From: Polynucleobacter sp. JS-Polo-80-F4
Lineage (GTDB): Bacteria > Pseudomonadota > Gammaproteobacteria > Burkholderiales > Burkholderiaceae
DNA: 64,000 bases
Direction: 5' to 3'
Assembly: GCF_018881965.1 (NCBI RefSeq)
Contig: NZ_JACVPI010000001.1
Location: 1,246,018 to 1,310,017, forward strand
Every line of letters starts with the position of its first letter. The first letter of the stretch is position 1. The translations under genes and the position numbers were made by a program. Below, one piece after another: positions 57,474 to 64,000 of the stretch. Under the pieces are notes generated by a model. It did no database searches, was not told the origin of the DNA, and was given only the letters and a program-made list of their open reading frames with translations.

Positions 57474-57502
57474 TTGCAAGATATCTAAATCATCTATATG
57501 AT
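57474..57502 (+). promoter_or_regulatory. Promoter of the sulfolactate operon, possibly leaderless
   Basis: TTGCAA (57474-57479), 17-base spacer, TATGAT (57497-57502). Transcription would begin near 57509, the A of the start codon. No Shine-Dalgarno sequence lies before that ATG. The -10 box is inside the inverted repeat described separately. Confidence 0.6.
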
Positions 57503-57510
57503 TTAGATAT
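57481..57510. promoter_or_regulatory. Perfect 13-bp inverted repeat covering the -10 box and start codon
   Basis: ATATCTAAATCAT, 4-base CTAT spacer, ATGATTTAGATAT. The repeat covers part of the promoter spacer, the -10 and the first two bases of the ATG at 57509. A protein bound here would block polymerase, so it is a strong operator candidate, most simply for the GntR regulator encoded in the same operon. The AT-rich stem has no T-run after it, so a terminator is unlikely. Confidence 0.8.
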
Positions 57511-58438
57511 GTCATCTATTTTGATCTCTGAGTTCATTACAAGTCAAGCCCTAGAAACCCTGCGTTCTAAGCATGCAGTGGTTTACGAGCCAGAGCTTTA
57601 TAAAGATCGTCCAGCCCTTATTGCTGCACTGCAAAATATCAAAGGGTTAATTGTTCGCAACCTTACCCAGGTAAATGAAGAGATTTTGGCTGGGGCGCCA
57701 CACTTGAAGGTAGTGGGTCGACTCGGTGTCGGTCTTGAGAATATTGAATTACCTGCTTGTGCCAAACGCAATATCAAAGTTATTCCTGCGACAGGTGCTA
57801 ATGCTGAGTCTGTCGCTGAGTACGTTGTAGGTGCTGCGGTTGCATTAACCAGGGGGTTCATTCCTGCGACGATTTCAACTTTGAAGGGCGAGTGGCCTCG
57901 CCCACGTTTCTCTAGTTACCATGAGTTTTTGGGTAAGACTATTGGGATCGTTGGTTTTGGAAGTATTGGCAGAGTGGTGGCTAAAAAAGCACATGCATTT
58001 GGCTTGCAGTGCCTTGCTTATGACCCAATGCTATCTGGGGAATCTGTTGAGCTTGATGGGTTCATAGTGCCTTTGCTGTCTTTAAAAGAGCTGCTTGCAA
58101 AAAGTGATGCGGTCACTTTGCACCTTCCATTTCTGCCAGAAACAAAGAACTTATTTAATGCTTCTACTCTCGATCAAATGAAGTCCGGTGCATGCCTGGT
58201 TAATACTGCGCGTGGCGGCATTGTTGATGAGAAGGCGCTGGCAGAACGCTTGCGCTCTGGGCGTCTAGGTGGCGCAGCTATTGATGTTTTTCAGAGTGAG
58301 CCGGCTAAAGATCTAAGTCACTTTGCTGGAATTGAGAATCTTATTCTCACTCCGCACATTGCCGGCGTGACCCATGAAAGTAATGAGCGCGTTAGTCAAA
58401 TGATTGCTGATGAAGTTAATCGGTTTTTGGGAGTGTAA
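57509..58438 (+). CDS. slcC: D-isomer 2-hydroxyacid dehydrogenase, (S)-sulfolactate dehydrogenase SlcC-like
   Basis: A 309-residue NAD-dependent dehydrogenase of the SerA/D-lactate family. GIVGFGSIGRVVAKKA is the cofactor motif; NTARGGIVDE holds the catalytic Arg and TPHIAGVTHES the catalytic His. The frame is open back to 57425, but the conserved N-terminus starts at MSSILISEF. In the published sulfolactate route SlcC oxidises (S)-sulfolactate to sulfopyruvate, and ComC reduces this to the (R)-form used by SuyAB. The next genes are exactly these, so the symbol is well supported by context; 3-phosphoglycerate dehydrogenase is the generic alternative. Confidence 0.78.
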   Translation: MSSILISEFITSQALETLRSKHAVVYEPELYKDRPALIAALQNIKGLIVRNLTQVNEEILAGAPHLKVVGRLGVGLENIELPACAKRNIKVIPATGANAESVAEYVVGAAVALTRGFIPATISTLKGEWPRPRFSSYHEFLGKTIGIVGFGSIGRVVAKKAHAFGLQCLAYDPMLSGESVELDGFIVPLLSLKELLAKSDAVTLHLPFLPETKNLFNASTLDQMKSGACLVNTARGGIVDEKALAERLRSGRLGGAAIDVFQSEPAKDLSHFAGIENLILTPHIAGVTHESNERVSQMIADEVNRFLGV

Positions 58439-58439
58439 G

Positions 58440-59447
58440 ATGAATTTATCCTATCAAGAGATGGTTGAGTTGGCTTCATCAGGATTGCGGGCGGCAGGTA
58501 TTGGAGAGAAGGCAGCCTATGAGACTGCGCAATTTTTAGCACTGGCTGAACTTGATGGACTAGCTTCTCATGGGCTGGCGCGTGTTTCTCAATATGCTGG
58601 GCATGCTAAAAATGGCCGAATTGAGTTATCGCCAAAAGTGAAGGTGCGACCATTTAAAGCATCTGCTGCATTAGTGGATGCATGTGATGGTCTTGCATTT
58701 CCGGCGCTACGATTTGCTACTGACTTATCTGTGAACTTAGCCTCTAAGACTGGAGTAGGTCTTGTTGCCGTTACAAATAGCCATCATTTTGGGGTAGCTG
58801 GACACTTTGCTGAAGCAGCAGCGCGTGGTGGTTATATCTCTTTACTGTTTGGCAATACGCCAGCTGCTATGCCTATGGTTGGTGGTAGTAAAGCGCTATT
58901 TGGCACGAACCCCTTAGCCGCAGCATTTCCGGTTGCTAAGCGTGACCCGTTAGTAATTGATATGTCGCTCTCGGCAGTAGCTCGTGGAAAATTGTTAGTT
59001 GCCGCCAAAAAGGGTGAATCTATTCCAGAAGGTTGGGCATTAACAGCTGAAGGCAAACCAACGACCGACCCAAATGAAGGACTCAAGGGATTGATGGTTC
59101 CTTTGGGTGGCGATAAGGGTGCCTTGCTTGCTCTCATTATTGAGTTGCTGGTAGTTGGTTTGTCAGGAAGTCGATTCTCTTATGAGGCAGATTCATTTTT
59201 TGACGCCAAAGGCAATCGTCCGCGTATCGGTCAGCTGTTGCTAACAATTGACCCGGGCTTAGCGGGTAGTCAGGTATTTGCAAATAAGATGCAAGAGCTT
59301 TTAAAAACTATGGCATCTGATTCGGGGACCCGTGTTCCGGGACAAAGACGTTTTAAGCAGCGTGCATCAGGCTTTAAAGACGGTGTGAATGTTTCTGATG
59401 TAGTTGTAGAAGAAATTCGGGCTGGCATCCGCCAGTCATGGAGTTAG
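58440..59447 (+). CDS. comC: Malate/L-lactate dehydrogenase family protein, (R)-sulfolactate dehydrogenase ComC-like
   Basis: A 335-residue member of the malate/L-lactate dehydrogenase family, which also includes methanogen sulfolactate dehydrogenase ComC. NSHHFGVAGHFAE carries the catalytic histidines; LFGTNPLAAAFPVA and GDKGALLALIIELL are family segments. The ATG at 58440 has GGGAG upstream; the frame extends back to 58404 without support. It lies between slcC and suyA, where it would reduce sulfopyruvate to (R)-sulfolactate. Confidence 0.83.
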   Translation: MNLSYQEMVELASSGLRAAGIGEKAAYETAQFLALAELDGLASHGLARVSQYAGHAKNGRIELSPKVKVRPFKASAALVDACDGLAFPALRFATDLSVNLASKTGVGLVAVTNSHHFGVAGHFAEAAARGGYISLLFGNTPAAMPMVGGSKALFGTNPLAAAFPVAKRDPLVIDMSLSAVARGKLLVAAKKGESIPEGWALTAEGKPTTDPNEGLKGLMVPLGGDKGALLALIIELLVVGLSGSRFSYEADSFFDAKGNRPRIGQLLLTIDPGLAGSQVFANKMQELLKTMASDSGTRVPGQRRFKQRASGFKDGVNVSDVVVEEIRAGIRQSWS

Positions 59448-59480
59448 CAGTCAATCAATGGGATTAATGAGGAGAAGATA

Positions 59481-59762
59481 ATGATCCATTTTGTCGTGCA
59501 TGAGCCAGGAGATGGCGTAGGTGTAGTGGTTGTTGAGGGTGTAAAAGCTGGAGACGATTTGATTGGTTGGGTGATGGACGGAGACTTAACGCTCAATATG
59601 AAATCTGAGAGCGACATTCCAATCGGCCACAAAATTTCATTAAATGAATTTAATCCAGGTGATACGGTGATGAAGTATGGCGTGGACATCGGTAAGGTTG
59701 TAGCTCCTATTAAAAAAGGCGAACACCTTCATGTCCAAAACGTAAAAACTAAGCGCTGGTAA
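59481..59762 (+). CDS. suyA: (R)-sulfolactate sulfo-lyase subunit alpha (SuyA)
   Basis: A 93-residue SAF-domain protein of the UxaA N-terminal type. The opening MIHFVVHEPGDGVGVVVVEG and the ending KKGEHLHVQNVKTKRW are SuyA-specific in my reading. With SuyB it cleaves (R)-sulfolactate to pyruvate and sulfite. It is 33 bases after comC and 41 before suyB. Altronate dehydratase small subunits share the fold but differ in these ends. Confidence 0.9.
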   Translation: MIHFVVHEPGDGVGVVVVEGVKAGDDLIGWVMDGDLTLNMKSESDIPIGHKISLNEFNPGDTVMKYGVDIGKVVAPIKKGEHLHVQNVKTKRW

Positions 59763-59803
59763 TCCAGACTCTTATTCACCAATTCATTTAGAAAGAAAAC
59801 AAG

Positions 59804-60976
59804 ATGATTAATTTGAAAGACACGAGCTTCATGGGTTACCGCCGTGAAAATGGCCGCATGGGAATTCGTAATCACGTATTAATTTTGCCTTTAGATGATT
59901 TGTCCAATGCAGCTTGCGAGGCTGTGGCAAACAATATCAAAGGAACTCAGGCTATTCCTCACTCATATGGTCGCTTACAGTTTGGCGCCGACTTGGATCT
60001 ACACTTCCGTACCTTGATTGGTACGGGTTCTAATCCAAATGTAGCTGCTGTAGTGGTGATTGGCATCGAGCCACAGTGGACAAAAATTGTAGTTGATGGC
60101 ATTAAAGCTTCCGGCAAGCCAGTTGAAGGTTTCTGGATTGAAGGTAATGGCGATACAGCTACGATTGCTTCTGCTAGCAAAGCTGCATACCAAATGATGA
60201 AGCATGCCTCTAAGCAAAAACGGGTTAAAGCACCTTTATCTGAGTTATGGGTGTCTACAAAGTGCGGTGAATCCGATACAACATCTGGATGCGGTGCTAA
60301 CCCAACAGTTGGTGATGCATTTGACAAGCTCTATGGCATTGGTTCTACTTTAGTTTTCGGTGAGACTACAGAGTTAACTGGTGGTGAGCATTTAGTTGAA
60401 GCCCGTTGCCGCACTCCAGAAGTGAAGAAAAAGTTCCGCGAAATGTTTGATCGCTATCAGGATGTTATTGAGCGTCATAAGACAAGCGACTTATCTGACT
60501 CACAGCCAACCAAAGGCAATATTGCTGGTGGTTTGACTACGATTGAAGAAAAAGCCTTAGGCAACATTCAGAAAATTGGTAAGAAATGTATCGTTGATAG
60601 CGTCTTGGATAAGGGCGAAGAGCCTAAGATCCCTGGTTTGCACTTTATGGATTCCTCATCAGCTGCTGCTGAGATGGTGACCTTATGTGCTGCTGCTGGA
60701 TTTGCTGCACACTTCTTCCCAACAGGCCAGGGTAACGTGATTGGCAATGCAATTCTTCCTGTGATTAAGATTTGCGCTAATCCAAAAACAGTTCGTACGA
60801 TGGGCGAGCACATTGACGTTGATGTCTCAGGACTTTTACGTCGTGAAGAGAATATGGATGATGCTGGTAATAAGTTATTAGAGTGCCTTGTGCGTACTGC
60901 TGATGGCGAATTAACTGCCTCTGAGATTCTCGGGCACCGTGAATTCGTATTAACTCGTTTATACGAATCAGCATAA
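59804..60976 (+). CDS. suyB: (R)-sulfolactate sulfo-lyase subunit beta (SuyB)
   Basis: A 390-residue UxaA-family C-terminal domain protein forming the large subunit of sulfolactate sulfo-lyase. [21 protein letters not shown] is the family opening; [24 protein letters not shown] contains conserved cysteines likely tied to metal or cluster binding; [24 protein letters not shown] closes the core. It is the desulfonating step of the locus. Position directly behind SuyA makes the assignment strong. Confidence 0.92.
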   Translation: MINLKDTSFMGYRRENGRMGIRNHVLILPLDDLSNAACEAVANNIKGTQAIPHSYGRLQFGADLDLHFRTLIGTGSNPNVAAVVVIGIEPQWTKIVVDGIKASGKPVEGFWIEGNGDTATIASASKAAYQMMKHASKQKRVKAPLSELWVSTKCGESDTTSGCGANPTVGDAFDKLYGIGSTLVFGETTELTGGEHLVEARCRTPEVKKKFREMFDRYQDVIERHKTSDLSDSQPTKGNIAGGLTTIEEKALGNIQKIGKKCIVDSVLDKGEEPKIPGLHFMDSSSAAAEMVTLCAAAGFAAHFFPTGQGNVIGNAILPVIKICANPKTVRTMGEHIDVDVSGLLRREENMDDAGNKLLECLVRTADGELTASEILGHREFVLTRLYESA

Positions 60977-60986
60977 GTCTTAAAGT

Positions 60987-61706
60987 ATGAAGTCCCTGGC
61001 CGCTTATCAAGAGGTAAAGCAAAAGATCACCGAGGATCTGGTCAGGGGTCGATACCCCATGGGGCAGGCATTGCCTGCTGAAAAGGATCTATCAAAAGAA
61101 TTGGATGTATCTATAGGAACCCTGCGCAAAGCGGTGGATGAGTTGGTTGCTGAAGGTATCGTGGTTCGTCGCCAAGGCAGGGGCACCTATGTTGCTGAGC
61201 ATGATCTCAAACGTTTGTTGTATTACTTTTTCCATGTTGTAAAACATGATGCAGATAAAAAAACCAATCCAAGAGTTGAGCTAGTTTCATTAACAAGTGC
61301 CGTTGCAACCAAAGAAGAGGCTAGCAAGCTTCAAATCAAAGAAGGTGCAGCGGTATGGCGTCTAGTCAATTGCCTTTATCTCGAGGATAAATGTGTGATG
61401 ATTGACCAGATTACGTTAGATAAGAAGCGCTTTCAGAAGCTCACGCGAGCCGATTACATCAATCGTGAGGGAAGTATCTATCAGTTGTATCAAATGAAAT
61501 ATGGTCAGACTGTCGTTCGGAGTAGCGAACGCTTAAGAGCGGGGCTTGTAAGCAAGCAACATGCTGAGTGGCTTGGCTTGAAGCCAGACTCACCGGTTTT
61601 GATTATCAGAAGGATTGCGCTCGGGATTCAGGATGAGCCATTGGAGTGGCGTGTTTCCACGCTCAATACCGAACACCATGAATACTTTAGTGAATTAGTG
61701 GTCTAG
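60987..61706 (+). CDS. suyR: GntR-family regulator (HutC/UTRA type), SuyR-like
   Basis: A 239-residue GntR regulator. The N-terminal winged helix is YQEVKQKITEDLVRGRYPMGQALPAEKDLSKELDVSIGTLRKAVDELVAEGIVVRRQGRGTYV in shortened form (residues 5-65), followed by a UTRA effector domain. It follows suyB by ten bases, so it is in the operon it probably controls; the 13-bp inverted repeat at 57481-57510 is the obvious candidate site. The symbol is by position. Confidence 0.78.
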   Translation: MKSLAAYQEVKQKITEDLVRGRYPMGQALPAEKDLSKELDVSIGTLRKAVDELVAEGIVVRRQGRGTYVAEHDLKRLLYYFFHVVKHDADKKTNPRVELVSLTSAVATKEEASKLQIKEGAAVWRLVNCLYLEDKCVMIDQITLDKKRFQKLTRADYINREGSIYQLYQMKYGQTVVRSSERLRAGLVSKQHAEWLGLKPDSPVLIIRRIALGIQDEPLEWRVSTLNTEHHEYFSELVV

Positions 61707-61711
61707 GATTT

Positions 61712-62704
61712 ATGTACAACATTAGTAAGCGAAATTTACCTGGGCTATTAGTTTGCTTGGTAATTGCCATGTCAACCAGCTTTCTTTCTGAAAATTATGG
61801 TGGACCACAACTTTTATATGCATTGTTATTGGGCCTATCACTCCATTTTCTTTATCTTAATGAGGCTGTAAAACCAGGCATAGACTTTTGCGCAAAGACA
61901 GTTCTTCGCCTCGGGGTTGCGTTTTTGGGTATTCGAATCACCTTTGCAGATATTGGTGCAATTGGTCTGAACACTGGGTTTATGGTAATTGTGGCCGTTG
62001 CTTCAACGGTTTTGCTGGGCTTTGTGTTAGCAAAACTTTTAAAGTTATCCCCAGACTTTGGATTGATTGCTGGTGGATCGGTTGGTATATGCGGCGCCTC
62101 TGCTGCTCTCGCTGTTGCCTCAGTGTTACCAAAGTCAAAAGAAAATGAGCAATTTACCTTGCTGGTTGTCGTTGGTGTTACTGTGCTTTCGACGATTGCA
62201 ATGGTGACATATCCTTTTGCATTACAGATGCTGAGTATTGACTCTCTTTCAGCAGGGATTTTTATCGGTGCCACTATTCATGATGTGGCTCAAGTGGTTG
62301 CTGCTGGCATGCTTTTTGGCCCAGAGGCGGGTGATGTTGCTACTGTAGTCAAGTTATTTAGGGTAGCCCTTTTACTCCCCGTTGTATTGGTAATCTCCAT
62401 TTTCTTTGGCGCGCAAAAAAATACCAATAAATTGGGATGGGCTAGCCTGCGATTGATTCCAACCTTTTTACTGGGCTTTGTGGCACTTTCTATTGTGGCC
62501 TCTATGCAAATTTTGCCAACGTCTATTACTCACCAAATTGGCGGATTGTCTCGCTGGATGTTGGTGATCGCTATTGCGGCAGCGGGATTAAAAACGAATT
62601 TCCAGGAGCTGGCTAAACTAGGTTGGCAACCGGTGCTAATGTTAGTGGTTGAAACTCTATTTATTGCTATTTTTGGGCTCGTATTTATTTTGTACGCATC
62701 CTAG
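61712..62704 (+). CDS. YeiH/UPF0324 family membrane protein, putative sulfite exporter (SuyZ-like)
   Basis: A 330-residue membrane protein of the UPF0324 (putative sulfate exporter) family with about ten hydrophobic helices. GPQLLYALLLGLSLHFL, FCAKTVLRLGVAFLGIRITF, GGSVGICGASAALAVASVLP and GATIHDVAQVVAAG are clear family motifs. In sulfonate clusters such proteins are proposed to export the sulfite released by desulfonation. It follows suyR by five bases. The ion transported is not proven. Confidence 0.83.
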   Translation: MYNISKRNLPGLLVCLVIAMSTSFLSENYGGPQLLYALLLGLSLHFLYLNEAVKPGIDFCAKTVLRLGVAFLGIRITFADIGAIGLNTGFMVIVAVASTVLLGFVLAKLLKLSPDFGLIAGGSVGICGASAALAVASVLPKSKENEQFTLLVVVGVTVLSTIAMVTYPFALQMLSIDSLSAGIFIGATIHDVAQVVAAGMLFGPEAGDVATVVKLFRVALLLPVVLVISIFFGAQKNTNKLGWASLRLIPTFLLGFVALSIVASMQILPTSITHQIGGLSRWMLVIAIAAAGLKTNFQELAKLGWQPVLMLVVETLFIAIFGLVFILYAS

Positions 62705-62795
62705 ACTGAAATGAAATAGCATCTTTTTTGTGCATTAGTTGTATGCTTTAAAAAAATATAAGCTCATCAGCGTGTATAACGGAGGCAAAGCATTT

Positions 62796-64000
62796 ATGTC
62801 TAAGAATGATGTACTTTCTAATCGCCGTCAGTTTTTAAAATCCTCGGTTGTGGCGGGTGCTAGCGTAGGTGGTGTAATCAGCGCCTCTTCTACTTTCGCT
62901 CAAAATCAAGAGAGTGGTTTTTTAGAGGTTGACCCTTGGACTAAAACTCAAGGATCTACTTTTGTAAATCCCCCTTATGGTTTGCCATCTAAATATGAAA
63001 AGAATGTGGTGCGACTGCTTCCTTCGCCAGCGCCAACCTTCCTAACGGGTTCAAGAACACCTTTGCAGAGTTTGCATGGGATTATTACTCCTAATGGCTT
63101 GGTCTTTGAGCGCCACCATGCAGGAGTTCCGGATATTAATCCTGATCTCCATAATTTGGTAATTCATGGAATGGTGGATCGCCCAATGATCTTTTCTATG
63201 GACGACATTGTTCGCTTTCCATCAGAGTCCAGAGTCTACTTCCTTGAATGTTCCGGTAACAGCGCAGCTGAGCTCAAAAAGGGTAGCAACCAAACTGTTC
63301 AGCAAATTCATGGATTGGTATCTTGCTGTGAGTGGACTGGCGTACGTTTATCTACAATTTTGCAAGAGTGTGGCGTGCAATCCGGGGCTAAGTGGGCTTT
63401 GGCAGAAGGTGCTGATGGTGCAGCGATGACTCGTAGTATTCCAATGAACAAGGTGATGGACGACGCCTTATTGGTCTACGCTCAAAATGGTGAGATGTTG
63501 CGCGCTGAGCAGGGTTATCCTGTGAGATTATTTTTGCCTGGATACGAAGGCAATATGAGTATTAAGTGGCTACGCAGAATTAAGTTGGGCACTGAACCTT
63601 GGCAAACCCGTGAAGAGACCTCTGCTTATACCGATTTGCGAGCAGATGGTAAGGCACTGCAATTTACTTTTGCAATGGAGGTTAAGTCAGTTATTACGCA
63701 ACCTTCCGGAATGATGAAACTCAAATCCAAAGGTTTTTATGAAATCTCTGGTTTTGCATGGTCTGGTAATGGCAAAATTCGACGTGTTGAGGTTTCAACT
63801 GATGGTGGAAAATCTTGGGGAGAGGCAGCATTACAGGAGCCGGTGATGGACAAATCTCTGGTGCGGTTCCGTTTTCCATGGGTGTGGGATGGTGCGCCGG
63901 CAACATTGATGAGTAGAGCAATAGATTCAAGTGGTGAGATGCAGCCTTCGATGGATGCTGTTATCAAAGCCAAGAGTGCGAATACTTTCTATCACAATAA
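62796..64000 (+). CDS. soxC: SoxC-type sulfite dehydrogenase, molybdopterin subunit (3' end outside window)
   Basis: The frame opens at the ATG at 62796 with GGAGG ahead, and runs 401 codons to the window edge without a stop. A twin-arginine signal (NRRQFLKSSVVAGASVGG) sends it folded to the periplasm. Cys152 in YFLECSGNS is the molybdenum ligand of the sulfite oxidase family; LVIHGMVDRP and WLRRIKLGTEPWQ are SoxC segments. It should oxidise sulfite to sulfate with a cytochrome partner beyond the window. Other SoxC-like enzymes such as SorA are close relatives. A 91-base AT-rich spacer separates it from the exporter gene. Confidence 0.86.
   Translation, partial: MSKNDVLSNRRQFLKSSVVAGASVGGVISASSTFAQNQESGFLEVDPWTKTQGSTFVNPPYGLPSKYEKNVVRLLPSPAPTFLTGSRTPLQSLHGIITPNGLVFERHHAGVPDINPDLHNLVIHGMVDRPMIFSMDDIVRFPSESRVYFLECSGNSAAELKKGSNQTVQQIHGLVSCCEWTGVRLSTILQECGVQSGAKWALAEGADGAAMTRSIPMNKVMDDALLVYAQNGEMLRAEQGYPVRLFLPGYEGNMSIKWLRRIKLGTEPWQTREETSAYTDLRADGKALQFTFAMEVKSVITQPSGMMKLKSKGFYEISGFAWSGNGKIRRVEVSTDGGKSWGEAALQEPVMDKSLVRFRFPWVWDGAPATLMSRAIDSSGEMQPSMDAVIKAKSANTFYHN

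Noticed and set aside
57425..57508. N-terminal extension of the slcC-like gene from the TTG at 57425
   Set aside because: The added residues do not belong to the dehydrogenase family and would place the promoter and the 13-bp inverted repeat inside the coding region.
57481..57510. The 13-bp inverted repeat as an intrinsic terminator or attenuator
   Set aside because: The stem is AT-rich, no T-run follows, and it overlaps a well-spaced promoter and a start codon.
59959..60327. Open frame of 122 codons antisense to suyB
   Set aside because: It is a shadow of a well-conserved gene with no recognisable protein features.
61852..62274. Open frame of 140 codons on the minus strand inside the YeiH-type gene
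   Set aside because: It mirrors the hydrophobic codons of the real gene, has no domain and no ribosome site of note.

Overview
The window is a stretch of a betaproteobacterial chromosome, most likely Burkholderiales close to Polynucleobacter (an inference). It is gene-dense with moderate GC. It has a hom-thrC-moeA-moaD-moaE run, an nth-rsxB pair, a Cys-type intracellular PHB depolymerase, many orphan TctC-type binding proteins, and an iscRSUA-hscBA-fdx operon. I saw no rRNA, tRNA, CRISPR array, IS element or prophage gene, and no gap of 300 bases without a gene.

Layout, left to right. (1) 1-6.4 kb, minus strand: a lipid A L-Ara4N operon (Mth938-domain gene, arnT, arnB, arnC, two separate genes for the halves of ArnA, start of arnD). 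(2) 6.4-12.5 kb, plus: alaA, hom, thrC, then molybdopterin genes moeA, moaD, moaE. (3) 12.7-24.7 kb: transporters and peptide/lactam catabolism (OxlT-like MFS, gamma-glutamyltransferase, GIY-YIG protein, clpB behind a heat-shock-like promoter, 5-oxoprolinase pxpA and a fused pxpBC, an MFS/amidohydrolase pair). (4) 24.9-35.2 kb: aceA, HIT protein, two orphan binding proteins, DUF1841, nth, rsxB, phaZ, tyrB, uvrB. (5) 35.4-40.8 kb: Fe-S cluster operon with a good IscR-type site in front.

(6) 40.9-64 kb is the most interesting part. It reads as an almost complete route for C3 sulfonates: a LacI regulator (HpsR-like), a taurine/nitrate-type ABC importer, three 2,3-dihydroxypropane-1-sulfonate (DHPS) dehydrogenases (HpsN, HpsO-like, HpsP-like), an iron-type alcohol dehydrogenase, an (S)/(R)-sulfolactate dehydrogenase pair (SlcC/ComC-like), (R)-sulfolactate sulfo-lyase SuyAB, a GntR regulator, a YeiH-type exporter and the start of a SoxC-type sulfite dehydrogenase. 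In the proposed flow DHPS is imported, racemised at C2, oxidised to sulfolactate, and cleaved to pyruvate and sulfite; sulfite is then exported or oxidised in the periplasm. Two near-identical LacI-type palindromes sit in front of the importer genes and hpsN, and a perfect 13-bp inverted repeat covers the promoter and start codon of the sulfolactate operon.

Embedded in the sulfonate locus (49.9-56.3 kb) is a LysR-headed module: a divergent succinate dehydrogenase/fumarate reductase-like complex, a two-subunit class I fumarase and a TauE-type permease. Its flavoprotein has Cys where FrdA/SdhA carry the histidine that binds FAD covalently. Its substrate is unknown to me; this is the best candidate for an undescribed system here.
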